A stretch of 64,000 nucleotides of DNA from Fodinicurvata sediminis DSM 21159 (GTDB lineage: Bacteria; Pseudomonadota; Alphaproteobacteria; Kiloniellales; DSM-21159): the NCBI RefSeq assembly GCF_000420625.1, contig NZ_ATVH01000011.1, positions 124,001-188,000 on the forward strand, in the 5' to 3' direction. Below are positions 25,522-36,172 of the stretch, in pieces (positions within the stretch are counted from its first letter, which is position 1; every line of letters begins with the position of its first letter). The translations under genes and the position numbers were made by a program. The notes under the pieces were generated by a model, which saw only the letters and a list, made by a program, of their open reading frames with translations, was not told the DNA's origin and ran no database searches.

Positions 25522-25938
25522 ATGAACATCGGACAAGCTGCCAGGAAATCCGGCGTACCTGCAAAAACGATCCGCTATTATGAGTCCGTGGGCCTGATTG
25601 ATCCGGCAGAGCGCACATCAAGCGGCTATCGTGTGTATTCCGGCAGGGAAGTGCAAATTCTTCGATTCATACAACGCGCCAGAAGCCTTGGTTTTTCCGT
25701 TCGACAGGTTTCGGAACTTATGGCCCTCTGGCAGGACAGGCAGCGCAGCAGCGCCCAGGTCAAGGCTCTTGCCCGATTTCACTTGCAGGAGATTGAACTG
25801 AAAATCGAGGAATTGAGCGACATGCGTGACACACTGTTCGACTTGATGGAAAAATGCCATGGAGATGGAAGGCCGGATTGTCCAATTCTCAAAGAGCTTG
25901 CAAAAGATGGCGTAGGCGGAAAGAAGGCTGAAACCTGA
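25522..25938 (+). CDS. cueR: MerR-family copper-responsive regulator, CueR-like
   Basis: ATG 25522 follows AGGGAAGGCAAGTC and begins MNIGQAARKSGVPAKTIRYY, the MerR winged-helix start; an ATG at 25504 would add six residues. The middle carries SLGFSVRQVSELMALWQDRQ and a long dimerisation helix. The metal loop reads KCHGDGRPDCPI, which is the Cys-x7-Cys Cu(I)/Ag(I) loop of CueR. It has 138 residues. CueR activates copper-export genes by distorting promoters with long spacers. No copper ATPase or copper oxidase lies next to it, so its targets are elsewhere. Confidence 0.88.
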   Translation: MNIGQAARKSGVPAKTIRYYESVGLIDPAERTSSGYRVYSGREVQILRFIQRARSLGFSVRQVSELMALWQDRQRSSAQVKALARFHLQEIELKIEELSDMRDTLFDLMEKCHGDGRPDCPILKELAKDGVGGKKAET

Positions 25939-26033
25939 GACGGCAAGCTGTCCCGGGCTTTACCCGGCGCCTTGGCGGGCGTTAAGCTCTACATAAGCTG
26001 CGTCAATAAAGTTCCTATCGGAGACCGATACTC

Positions 26034-27080
26034 ATGACGGGTAAGCGTATCACCATTTTTGGCTTAGGAATCCTGCTTACCCTGGGAGTGGCGGTCGCAT
26101 TTGGCCTTCCCGGAAACGAAGTACCGGATCGGGAAAGTCAGAATCTAGTCGAAGGTCGGACCGAGCAATTGAACCCGGTCGCATCGCCTGGTGAAGTGGC
26201 TGGTATATGGCCAATCCCCGAAGCCAAACAACCGGATAGACCTGAAGTGTTGCCGCCCCCCGATTTAGGTGGGACCAAGCCGGCAGCTGTGAGTGCTTCC
26301 CCATGGAAGACTTACAGCGTAGCTGCGGAAAAGCCGGATGGGACACCACGCATTGCAATCATCATTGACGATGTTGGGGTGAACAGGCCTGCGGCAAGAA
26401 AGGCAGCCAAGCTGGCTCCGCCTTTCACTCTTTCTTATCTGAGCTACGCAGATAACGTGGAGGAATTGATTGCCGAGGCCCAGGTAAATGGCCACGAGAT
26501 CATGCTCCACTTGCCCATGGAACCGATGAATGGCGACATCGATCCCGGTCCACGGGCACTGAAATCTGATCAGGCTCTTGAAGAGCGACAGCAGGATCTG
26601 GAATGGGCATTAGAACGTTTTGGGCAATACGTGGGCGTAAACAACCATATGGGGAGCCGTCTGACAGCTGACCGGCAAGCCATGGAGCAAGTTCTGGGGG
26701 AAATCAAAAGGCGTGGCCTTCTGTTTGTCGATTCGAAAACATCTTCGGATACGGTTGCCCTGGAGGTTGCGCGCGAACTGTCCATTCCCTCTGTCGGCCG
26801 CGATGTTTTTCTCGATCACGAACAAACTCGATCGTTCGTAGAAGCTCAGCTGGCGCTGTTGGAGAATATAGCACTCGAGCATGGCAGTGCGGTCGGGATC
26901 GGGCATCCGCACGAAGTAACACTGGAGGTTCTTGCCGAATGGCATGAAGACCTCAAGCAACGCGGCTTCACGCTTGTTCCGGTCAGTTCGATAGTGACCG
27001 ATACCTATGAACGAATTGCCGGTTTATCCATTGCGACGCCCCCGGAAGTGCCTGAAGAAAGCAGCACCAAGCGCCAGTAG
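26034..27080 (+). CDS. yibQ: Divergent polysaccharide deacetylase family protein (YibQ)
   Basis: This 348-residue protein has an N-terminal membrane/signal segment (TIFGLGILLTLGVAVAFGLP), a proline-rich linker to about residue 100, and then the YibQ domain. Motifs: PRIAIIIDDVGVNRPAARKA, NGHEIMLHLPMEPM, NNHMGSRLTADR, VDSKTSSDT and GSAVGIGHPHEVTLEVL. The fold is related to NodB deacetylases with Asp/His metal ligands. Its periplasmic substrate is not established. The last 57 bases overlap the 3' end of the convergent TVP38 gene. In many alphaproteobacteria yibQ follows a ctpA protease gene; none is present here. Confidence 0.88.
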   Translation: MTGKRITIFGLGILLTLGVAVAFGLPGNEVPDRESQNLVEGRTEQLNPVASPGEVAGIWPIPEAKQPDRPEVLPPPDLGGTKPAAVSASPWKTYSVAAEKPDGTPRIAIIIDDVGVNRPAARKAAKLAPPFTLSYLSYADNVEELIAEAQVNGHEIMLHLPMEPMNGDIDPGPRALKSDQALEERQQDLEWALERFGQYVGVNNHMGSRLTADRQAMEQVLGEIKRRGLLFVDSKTSSDTVALEVARELSIPSVGRDVFLDHEQTRSFVEAQLALLENIALEHGSAVGIGHPHEVTLEVLAEWHEDLKQRGFTLVPVSSIVTDTYERIAGLSIATPPEVPEESSTKRQ

Positions 27081-27782
27081 TGACAGGCCTGTCAGAGCTG
27101 CCACGATCTTTGGCTCAAGAAGGGCCGAAGGTGTAATGCTTTGTCCGTCTTTCAAAGTCTGTCCAATTCCGTCGCCAAGAATAACCCAAACCAGTGTACA
27201 GGGCAGCCCACCTATCGCGGTTCCGATCACATAGGTCTTGAGCCTGACGTTCAACAATCCGGCAATAATGTTGACCAGCCAGACCGGCATTACAGGCAGC
27301 AACCTTAGAACAATCATGTATAACAGCGCGTTTTCTCGAAATGCGCCCTCCAGGGACTGCGCCCTTGTTCCGGCTATTCGCGAAAAACTATCACGGAAGG
27401 TATAGCGAGCCGCCCAATAGGGCAGAAGCCCGCCCAGAGTGGGGCCCAAGGAAGAATAGATACCGGCTTGCCAGATCGGAAAGACGGCGCCGCTGGTAAC
27501 GGTGACGACAGCGACAGCTGGCACATTGAAGGCTGTCACCACAATCAGGAAAGCGAGGTACAAGAATCCGGATTTTATCGGGTGCGCGCGGGCGAAATTC
27601 TGCATACGCTCAAGATGCTCGACAAAGAAATCCAGCGTCAGTTTTTCCTGAAGGCCGGAAAGGAAATACGCTGCGAGCCCGCTGATCAAAAGCAATGCTG
27701 TTGCTGATTTCTTGAGCCAACCACGATTGCGATAAAACCAGAGAAGCAGCGATTGTCCTGCCGATTTGCGAATCTCACTCAC
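27024..27782 (-). CDS. TVP38/TMEM64-family membrane protein
   Basis: This 252-residue polytopic protein has a first helix at about 24-43. The SNARE-associated/TVP38 core follows: FLYLAFLIVVTAFNVPAVAV, TSGAVFPIWQAGIYSSLGPT with LGGLLPYWAARY, and MIVLRLLPVMPVWLVNIIAG. DedA/TVP38 proteins are lipid scramblases or related membrane transporters. It starts at GTG 27782 within a GTGA overlap with the C26 hydrolase gene, so it is translationally coupled to it. Its 3' end overlaps convergent yibQ by 57 bases. Confidence 0.87.
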   Translation of the reverse strand: MSEIRKSAGQSLLLWFYRNRGWLKKSATALLLISGLAAYFLSGLQEKLTLDFFVEHLERMQNFARAHPIKSGFLYLAFLIVVTAFNVPAVAVVTVTSGAVFPIWQAGIYSSLGPTLGGLLPYWAARYTFRDSFSRIAGTRAQSLEGAFRENALLYMIVLRLLPVMPVWLVNIIAGLLNVRLKTYVIGTAIGGLPCTLVWVILGDGIGQTLKDGQSITPSALLEPKIVAALTGLSLLALGAAFFRHFRGRRNG

Positions 27783-28468
27783 AGCTTTTGACGTGCCTCT
27801 TGGTACTGGCGTGCGGCCCCAACGAAAGTTCGGAACAGATTCTGCTGGGCGCTGTCGAAGACCAACAGTTCAGGGTGCCACTGGACAGCAACAAGGAAAC
27901 GCTCAGCCTTGTTCTCTACGGCCTGAATAATGCGGGCTTCGTCATGTGCAACGGTCGTCAGTCCGCGACCAAGCTGATCTATGGCCTGATGGTGCAAGGA
28001 ATTAACGCGGCAACGATCCTGTTTCAGGATAGCAGCAAGCTTGCTTTCCTTGTGAATGTCGATCCACTTCTTGGGCAGAGTTGTGCTTTGCCTGCGAAGG
28101 CCTTCGTACTTCTGGTAGATGTCCTGGATTAGATTACCGCCCAGGAAAACGTTAAGGATCTGGGCGCCTCGGCAAATTCCGAACACCGGCAGACTGTGCT
28201 TGAGGGCATACTCAAGCAGCTTGATTTCCATACGATCGCGTTCCGGATCTATACGTGTTTCCAGGAACAGGTCATGGTCATAGAGACGGACATCAATATC
28301 GTCCCCGCCACCGATCAGTAAGCCGTCAATCTGATGTGGATCACAGCTCTTGCCTGGATACAGACGGATGGACGAGGCGCCCGCACGCCATAGAGCGAAT
28401 CTGTTTAGGTTTGCCGTAAACAGGGCACGACGACGGGAACTGGTAACAGCTATAAGGGGTTTTTTCAC
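27779..28468 (-). CDS. Peptidase C26 / gamma-glutamyl hydrolase-like class I amidotransferase
   Basis: This 229-residue protein has the glutamine amidotransferase-like fold: LLIGGGDDIDVRLYDHDLF, VFGICRGAQILNVFLGGNLI with the nucleophile in GICRGAQ, VNSLHHQAIDQLG and LVAVQWHPELLVFDS with the catalytic His/Glu. This resembles PuuD-type gamma-glutamyl-GABA hydrolases. Free-standing members cut gamma-glutamyl amides or act as ammonia suppliers. It starts at GTG 28468, six bases after the amidoligase. Coupling to an amidoligase suggests a paired make-and-break or processing role. Confidence 0.87.
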   Translation of the reverse strand: MKKPLIAVTSSRRRALFTANLNRFALWRAGASSIRLYPGKSCDPHQIDGLLIGGGDDIDVRLYDHDLFLETRIDPERDRMEIKLLEYALKHSLPVFGICRGAQILNVFLGGNLIQDIYQKYEGLRRQSTTLPKKWIDIHKESKLAAILKQDRCRVNSLHHQAIDQLGRGLTTVAHDEARIIQAVENKAERFLVAVQWHPELLVFDSAQQNLFRTFVGAARQYQEARQKL

Positions 28469-28474
28469 GGCAGT

Positions 28475-29479
28475 TCACTGTTCCAGCCACTGCGCCGACA
28501 TTCTGGCCCAGTTGCTGTGAAACAGTTTATTCTGGTTTTCCAGAAAGGCCCGGGCCATATCGGAAAGCTTGTCTCTTGCATGGGCCAGTTTTTCGACTTT
28601 CAGCCATCGATTCCACTCGCCAGTCACACTCCAGCCCGGTTTGTTGAATGATGCATTTGGAAGTCGGTAATGGAAGGTCGGTCTGGCTTTCACCAGTGAG
28701 CTTGTTATCTGCCTCATGACCCTCTGTTCGTCCAGGTAGCGGAAGAGCGGCAGCATATCGAGTTCACGATTGCGGGTCGGATTGTACTCTAGGTAATCGT
28801 CAATCAGTTGCTCTCGCGAAGGTTGATAATCTTTTTGGAGGATCAATTTAACGTAAGCAACAGGGAAGCGATCGACGAAGGGCAGGATACGCCGGGTGAC
28901 ATCGATGCTTATGGTTTCCCGCAACCAGTCCGACAGCAGGCAATAGGCCTGGAGATGCCTCAGAAGATAGTCTGCATCGCTGGCCGAAATTTCGGGGTTC
29001 AACTGAACGCCGAATGCGTAGGCCCAGGAGCCTTCCGTACCCTCTGCGCCTTCGTCGATGAGGTCACCGACCAATTCATCCATTTGCGGAATCTTTGTAT
29101 AGGGAATTGGTGGTCCGACGATCTCTGTCGGCAGCCAACCTTCACTCAGATCCCCGATAAATGCCTCCGTACGCCGTAACATGTCGTCAAGTTTCTCTTC
29201 CTTGACCAGGCCGCCCAGAAGTCTTTTTGCCGTTCCTTCCTTATCTTCGGAATGATGGGCATAGCGGACATCGAGTTTGCATTCGAAATCGCCGATACTT
29301 GTGTCCTTGATTTCAAAATAATGTGGGTCCTGACTGATGATTTCCCCACCGAAACGCTTCTGGATCAATTCGGCCGAACGAAGTGCAGAAAGACTGCTGA
29401 ACTCGAGTTCAACACCGACATTTCGAATCTGACCGGATTCGTTCTCTTCAAGAGGAGGGGATTGCAGCGTTTCGATCAT
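28475..29479 (-). CDS. Amidoligase-family enzyme (COOH-NH2 ligase)
   Basis: The frame continues to 29575, into trpE, but ATG 29479 gives MIETLQSPPLEENESGQIRN and is preferred; its ribosome site (TGGAAT) is weak. The 334-residue product has amidoligase signatures: NVGVELEFSSLSALRSAELI, EIKDTSIGDFECKLDVRY, EIVGPPIPYTKIPQMDELVG and WAYAFGVQLNPEIS. Amidoligases share the glutamine-synthetase fold and join carboxyl and amino groups using ATP. Bacterial members have been linked by genome context to peptide or cell-wall-like modifications, often beside amidotransferase-like genes. The substrate here is unknown. It is the first gene of a three-gene cassette. Confidence 0.82.
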   Translation of the reverse strand: MIETLQSPPLEENESGQIRNVGVELEFSSLSALRSAELIQKRFGGEIISQDPHYFEIKDTSIGDFECKLDVRYAHHSEDKEGTAKRLLGGLVKEEKLDDMLRRTEAFIGDLSEGWLPTEIVGPPIPYTKIPQMDELVGDLIDEGAEGTEGSWAYAFGVQLNPEISASDADYLLRHLQAYCLLSDWLRETISIDVTRRILPFVDRFPVAYVKLILQKDYQPSREQLIDDYLEYNPTRNRELDMLPLFRYLDEQRVMRQITSSLVKARPTFHYRLPNASFNKPGWSVTGEWNRWLKVEKLAHARDKLSDMARAFLENQNKLFHSNWARMSAQWLEQ

Positions 29480-29534
29480 ATTCCAGTCATATAGATCAGT
29501 CCCCTTGACGCGCAACCGACTAGCAATGTGCTGC

Positions 29535-31040
29535 TCAGTTTTTCTGTGCAAAGCGCAAGGCTTCCTCGGCAGCACGTATCAAGGCGCGCGCCTTGTTTCT
29601 GCACTCCTGATACTCGGATTCAGGATCACTGTCGATCACGACGCCGGCGCCAGCTTGAACATACATGCGGTCATTCTTGACCAATGCCGTTCTGAGAGCA
29701 ATGCAGGTGTCCATCGAGCCCTTGGCGCCGAAATATCCAATGGCACCTGCAAAGAAACCCCGACGGTCCGATTCCAGTTCTTCGATGACCTCCATGGCCC
29801 GAACTTTCGGAGCGCCGGAAACCGTCCCGGCCGGAAAACCGGCCATCAAGGCATCGATGGCATCATACTGCGGTGCAATCTGACCCTCGACGTTCGAGGA
29901 TATGTGCATGACATGGCTGTAATATTCGATCTGGAATTTCTCGGTCACCTTGACTGAACCAATCTTCGAGACGCGTCCCACGTCATTGCGTCCCAGATCG
30001 AGCAACATCAGGTGCTCTGCCCGTTCCTTGGGGTCGCTCAACAAATCCTCTGCAAGGGCCCGGTCTTCAGCCGGCGTTGCGCCGCGTTTGCGTGTGCCGG
30101 CAAGGGGGCGGATTGTGACTGTTCCATCTCGCAGTCTGACCAGTATCTCCGGGGACGATCCAACAAGGGAAAAGTCACCGAAGTTCAGGTAAAACAGGAA
30201 AGGCGAGGGGTTCAGTCTCCGCAAGGCCCGATAGAGCGAAAAGGCCGGAAGGTCGAAGGGAACCGAGAATCGCTGTCCAAGCACAACTTGATAGATATCG
30301 CCAGCCGCGATGTATTCGCGCGCCTGCTCGACCATCTCCAGATAGCGCTCCTTGGGGATGTTGGCATCAACATCCAGCGTTACCGGTGGCAAGTCTGTTT
30401 GCTCTGTCTTGCGGTTTAGAGGCTTATCAAAATCCTCCATGATTGCTTGAAGCCGCTGAAGAGCTCCTTGATGGGCCTCTTCCGCACTGATTTCCTCCGC
30501 CGGCCAGACAGGGGTCAGGATCGTCACAACATCCTCAACCCGGTCGAAGACGGCAGTGACTGTAGGCCTGACAAAGAAGGATTCCGGCAGCCCTAGAGTA
30601 TCAGGGTTCTCCTCTGGCAGCTTTTCCATGTAACGTACCATGTCGTAACCGACGTAGCCGATCAGACTGGTCGCCATGGGCGGCAGATGCTCGGGCAGAT
30701 CGACTTCGCATTCGCGAACCAGGCGCTTCAGGTTGTCCAGCGGATTACCACTTTCCTGCTCAAAGGCATCGGGTTTCTCAAGTGCCTGGCGGTTTATTTC
30801 CGATGCTCCCTGATAGGCTTTCCATATCAGGTCCGGCTTCAAGGTGATGAAGGAATACCGGCCAATGGTCGAGCCGCCTTCCACGGATTCAAACAGGAAG
30901 GAATAGGGCAGGCTATCAGCAAGCTTCAGGAACGCCGATACAGGTGTTTCGAGATCCGTGACAAGAGTCGTCCAAACGAGTTGCGGTGTCCCGGTTTCCA
31001 GGTTCTTCCTGAATTCTTCAAACGCGGGATAGGTCTGCAT
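29535..31040 (-). CDS. trpE: Anthranilate synthase component I
   Basis: ATG 31040 follows GAAGGAAGCCCGTTCC and is preferred over GTG 31058. The 501-residue protein has the N-terminal regulatory region with LLESVEGG-type motif (FLFESVEGGSTIGRYSFI, the feedback-binding area). The chorismate-binding domain follows: YQVVLGQRFSVPF, NPSPFLFYLNFGDFSLVGSS, IRPLAGTRKRG, LMLLDLGRNDVGRV and AGFPAGTVSGAPKVRAMEVI. It makes anthranilate with TrpG. It lies 21 bases after ppiD, so it may be co-transcribed with it. No leader peptide is visible. Confidence 0.95.
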   Translation of the reverse strand: MQTYPAFEEFRKNLETGTPQLVWTTLVTDLETPVSAFLKLADSLPYSFLFESVEGGSTIGRYSFITLKPDLIWKAYQGASEINRQALEKPDAFEQESGNPLDNLKRLVRECEVDLPEHLPPMATSLIGYVGYDMVRYMEKLPEENPDTLGLPESFFVRPTVTAVFDRVEDVVTILTPVWPAEEISAEEAHQGALQRLQAIMEDFDKPLNRKTEQTDLPPVTLDVDANIPKERYLEMVEQAREYIAAGDIYQVVLGQRFSVPFDLPAFSLYRALRRLNPSPFLFYLNFGDFSLVGSSPEILVRLRDGTVTIRPLAGTRKRGATPAEDRALAEDLLSDPKERAEHLMLLDLGRNDVGRVSKIGSVKVTEKFQIEYYSHVMHISSNVEGQIAPQYDAIDALMAGFPAGTVSGAPKVRAMEVIEELESDRRGFFAGAIGYFGAKGSMDTCIALRTALVKNDRMYVQAGAGVVIDSDPESEYQECRNKARALIRAAEEALRFAQKN

Positions 31041-31061
31041 GGAACGGGCTTCCTTCACGAA

Positions 31062-32939
31062 TCAATAGGATGGGATGGCACGCTGTAGGCGGTCTTCGTT
31101 TATCGTGACCTCATACTCATTCTCCAGGCCACGGCGGAAAAGCGTCTCAAGGTCATTGCCCAGTCCCTGCTGCAATTCGGTCTCAAGCTCTACACCGTCC
31201 TCTTCATTCGCGTTTTCGGCTGCAGCCGGAACAATTTCTTTCAAACGGGCAACGATGGGACCTCGCGATCCCTGGCTGAGGGTAATCTCTCCCTCAGCAA
31301 GCGAGAAGAGCTGTGAAACAAGATCGCGTGAGGGGCCATCATCGGAGCGCAGCAGGGCTGTGGTTTCCTGTACTTCCAGATCGTTTTCTACTGCAAGGTC
31401 CTCAAGCGACTCACCTGCTGCGGCCTGTGATTCCAACTCTTCTGCAAGCGCATAGGCCTGGTCCTCGCGCTGCTCACGAATCCATAGGCCTTCAATCTCA
31501 TTGGCAACTTCCTCGAAGGGGCGGGGAGCAGGGTCTTCAACAGCATCGACCTGCAGGACAAAATAACTGTCCCCCGAGGAGGTTTCGATCAACAGGCTTT
31601 CCTGGCCCTCGGAGAGGCTGAAAGCTTCCGAAAGAAAGTTTTCGCGATCAGGCAGGTTCTCGATAGTTTCGCCTTCCCGGTTGCGTCCTTCGGAATCAAC
31701 GGCTTCGATAACCTGGACATCCAGGTTCATCTCCTGAGCGGCTTCTTCCAGGGGAGCCCCTCCTGCAAGCAGGTCATCCAAGTCGTTCGCCAGGGTGACT
31801 GTCGCTTCGACAGCCTCATATTCGATGACTTCCTCACGCAGTTGATCGCGAACCTCTTCGAACTCGGGCTCGTTGCCTTCGCGAATCTCGTTTACGCGAA
31901 TGATGTGCCAGCCAAAAGAGCTCTCAAGCGGTGGTGTAACCTCTCCTTCCTCAAGATCGAAGACGTCATTGGCAAGGCTGTCAGGCAGGTCATCCGAGCG
32001 AACGAACCCCAATTCGATGGGGGAATCTCCACTGGTTTCCTCAATGACGGTCGAAAAGTCCCCTCCCGCCTCTAGTGCTTCATAGGCTTCCCGGGCTGCC
32101 TCCTGGTTATCGAAGAGACCCTGCTCGACGGAGCGCTCTTCCGGAACGCTGAACTCGTCCTTCCTGGCTTCAAACTCGTCGCGCAGCCTGGTTTCATCAA
32201 CACCAATGGTGTCTCGCACAACATCAGGCGACAGGTGGATATAGGAAATCCGCCGATATTCCGGCGCCATGAATTCATCGCGTCGTTCTTCATAGAAACT
32301 GCGCAGCGTTTCTTCATCGGGCGCCTCAACGTCACTCATGCTTGCGCGAGGAATGACGATGTAATCCGCGATACGCCGCTCGTCTCGATACTGTTTGATC
32401 TGTTCCTTAAGTGCCTGGGGAACACTCAGTGGTGCAGCCAAGGCTGAGGATATCTGATTGACAGGAATGTCCTGACGCAATGACGCAACGAGTTGCGCCT
32501 CACTCATCTGGTTGCTGCGCAGGAGTTGCTGGAATTGCAGTCGGTCAAACTCGCCCTCACTGTTCTGGAATGACGGCGTGGATACGATCACTTCCTGTAT
32601 CTGCTTGTCCGTGGTGACCAGACCGAGCTTGGCTGCATGCTGAATCAAGAGTTCATCTGCGATCAATTGTTCCAGCACCTGGCGGTCCAGTCCGATCTGC
32701 CTGGCCATATCAATCGTGAAGTCTTCCCCCAGGATCTGCCTTTGCCGATTGTAGGCCTGCATGAAGGCTTGGCGGTAGGCGTTGCTGGAAATTTCGCGCT
32801 CGCCGACAACGGCAACGTTGTCAGAGGCTTGCTGTCCGCGGAAGATGTCTCCCACGCCCCAGAGTGCAAAGCTCAGGATCAGAAGTCCAAGGAGCACGAA
32901 GAGAGATATCTTGGCAATGATGCCACGCAGTTTGCCCAT
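31062..32939 (-). CDS. ppiD: PpiD-like periplasmic folding factor
   Basis: This 625-residue protein has one N-terminal membrane helix (ISLFVLLGLLILSFALWGVG), a SurA_N-like domain (about 40-190, with VLEQLIADELLIQHAAKLGL), and a parvulin domain at about 245-355. The parvulin core reads ELGFVRSDDLPDSLANDVFD and SSFGWHIIRVNEI. An acidic C-terminal region with weaker repeats follows. PpiD is anchored near SecYEG and helps newly exported proteins. The position upstream of trpE and divergent from tpiA is common in alphaproteobacteria. Confidence 0.88.
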   Translation of the reverse strand: MGKLRGIIAKISLFVLLGLLILSFALWGVGDIFRGQQASDNVAVVGEREISSNAYRQAFMQAYNRQRQILGEDFTIDMARQIGLDRQVLEQLIADELLIQHAAKLGLVTTDKQIQEVIVSTPSFQNSEGEFDRLQFQQLLRSNQMSEAQLVASLRQDIPVNQISSALAAPLSVPQALKEQIKQYRDERRIADYIVIPRASMSDVEAPDEETLRSFYEERRDEFMAPEYRRISYIHLSPDVVRDTIGVDETRLRDEFEARKDEFSVPEERSVEQGLFDNQEAAREAYEALEAGGDFSTVIEETSGDSPIELGFVRSDDLPDSLANDVFDLEEGEVTPPLESSFGWHIIRVNEIREGNEPEFEEVRDQLREEVIEYEAVEATVTLANDLDDLLAGGAPLEEAAQEMNLDVQVIEAVDSEGRNREGETIENLPDRENFLSEAFSLSEGQESLLIETSSGDSYFVLQVDAVEDPAPRPFEEVANEIEGLWIREQREDQAYALAEELESQAAAGESLEDLAVENDLEVQETTALLRSDDGPSRDLVSQLFSLAEGEITLSQGSRGPIVARLKEIVPAAAENANEEDGVELETELQQGLGNDLETLFRRGLENEYEVTINEDRLQRAIPSY

Positions 32940-33112
32940 GAATCAGGATTCCAGTTACGGCCAGGTATTGTGATCGGGTGCCGATCCTGTTGTCTCGGCA
33001 ATGGCGCGGCATCTTAGAAAGGGTGCTGCTACGGAGCAATATCATATCCATGTTCTGGTGAATGGAAGAGCTGCGTGCTAGACAGGCAACACGACAACAC
33101 ATGGGAGTTGCA

Positions 33113-33892
33113 ATGAGGCAGAAGCTGATTGCTGGTAACTGGAAAATGAATGGCCTGAGCGACGAAGGGTTACGTTTGGCCGAGGGTATTGTCGACCGCA
33201 GACTTCGCGCCATGGAATTCGGAAATGAAACAGGCCGATCCTGCGAGTTGTTGATATGCCCGCCCTTCACGCTCCTGTCGCAGATTCGTCCCATTCTGGG
33301 AGGAACCGGAATTGCGCTTGGCGCCCAGGACTGTCATTCGGAAACTTCCGGCGCGCATACAGGTGACATCAGTGCCGGGATGTTGAGTGATGTTGGCTGT
33401 GGATACGTGATTGTCGGGCATTCCGAACGTCGGCAGAACCATGGAGAAAGCGACGCCATTGTGCGTGCCAAGGCAAACGCGGCTCTGCAGGCCGGGCTCA
33501 CTCCCATCGTCTGTATTGGTGAGACGGATTCCCAGCGGGAGCAGGGGCAGACCCAGGATGTCTTGCACTCCCAGATGAAAGGCAGCCTGCCCGATATGAA
33601 GGGGCGAGATGCAACATCACTGGTAATTGCCTATGAACCGGTCTGGGCGATTGGGACCGGAAAGTCTGCTGCTGTTCAGGACGTCATTGATGCACATGAA
33701 GGGATTCGCAGCCATTTGGCGGAACGTTACGGGTCTGGCCTTGCTCAAGGGGTCCGCGTGCTTTACGGAGGGTCCGTCAAGCCGGAAAATGCAGCTGATT
33801 TGCTGTCGCTGGACAATGTGGATGGTGCACTTGTTGGAGGCGCGAGCCTAAAAGTGGAAGATTTTTGGGCGATCGCCACATCTTGTCCCTAG
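33113..33892 (+). CDS. tpiA: Triosephosphate isomerase
   Basis: The frame opens at 33062, but ATG 33113 follows GGGAGTTGCA and begins MRQKLIAGNWKMNG, the standard start. Catalytic motifs are GNWKMNG (Lys), GHSERRQNHGE (His), and YEPVWAIGTGK (Glu), with YGGSVKPENAADLL near the end. Its 259 residues are normal. It interconverts dihydroxyacetone phosphate and glyceraldehyde 3-phosphate. A 173-base divergent region separates it from ppiD. Confidence 0.97.
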   Translation: MRQKLIAGNWKMNGLSDEGLRLAEGIVDRRLRAMEFGNETGRSCELLICPPFTLLSQIRPILGGTGIALGAQDCHSETSGAHTGDISAGMLSDVGCGYVIVGHSERRQNHGESDAIVRAKANAALQAGLTPIVCIGETDSQREQGQTQDVLHSQMKGSLPDMKGRDATSLVIAYEPVWAIGTGKSAAVQDVIDAHEGIRSHLAERYGSGLAQGVRVLYGGSVKPENAADLLSLDNVDGALVGGASLKVEDFWAIATSCP

Positions 33893-33973
33893 AAACCACA
33901 GGCCTGACAGGTTACATAGCTGCCCGCGCACATAGCCAAACCCGCTTCACAATTTGATGGACCCTTTTCCGTC

Positions 33974-34372
33974 ATGATGCAGATTCTGTTGATCGTACAC
34001 CTCCTGATCGTATTGGCCCTGATTGGCGTCGTCTTGCTTCAGAAAAGCGAAGGCGGCGGACTGGGTATTGGAGGCGGTGGAGGCGGTGGCGCCAGCGGCG
34101 GCATGGGCGGCTTCATGACAGGCCGCGGGTCCGCCAACTTTCTTAGCCGCACGACCGCCGTGCTTGCGGTCTGTTTCATGGCGACCAGCATAACTCTGAG
34201 CATTCTGGCGGGTACACAAACCGAGCCAACGTCCATTCTCGACAATATCGGCGAGGACAGCGATACGCCAAGTTTGCAGAATGAGGGTGCCACTGGAGAT
34301 GAAGGCGAAGCTACCGGACAAGCGGATGATGGTGGCGACGGTTCTTCTGACCCGAGTGTTCCGATCCAGTAG
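33974..34372 (+). CDS. secG: Preprotein translocase subunit SecG
   Basis: This 132-residue protein has the two-helix SecG layout: ILLIVHLLIVLALIGVVLLQ, then KSEGGGLGIGGG with a glycine-rich loop, then FLSRTTAVLAVCFMATSITL. An acidic, Gly/Asp-rich tail of about 50 residues follows, which is usual in alphaproteobacteria. Two adjacent ATGs (33974 and 33977) are possible starts. SecG assists SecYE. The order tpiA-secG-pyrG is conserved in the class. Confidence 0.93.
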   Translation: MMQILLIVHLLIVLALIGVVLLQKSEGGGLGIGGGGGGGASGGMGGFMTGRGSANFLSRTTAVLAVCFMATSITLSILAGTQTEPTSILDNIGEDSDTPSLQNEGATGDEGEATGQADDGGDGSSDPSVPIQ

Positions 34373-34520
34373 GTTCCAGTTCTGTGTCGGCCAGGGCGCC
34401 GTAGCTTGTCATTCGACGCGACCAGTGTGTTGCGTCATCCTCTAAAGTTCAACAACTCGTGCCCTCGGCAAGTGGTTATCAATATGCCCTTGCCGTAAAG
34501 GGCCATTGCGAAGATAGTAA

Positions 34521-36152
<1,632 letters not shown>

Positions 36153-36172
36153 CCGGAAAGGACCAAAGCGAT

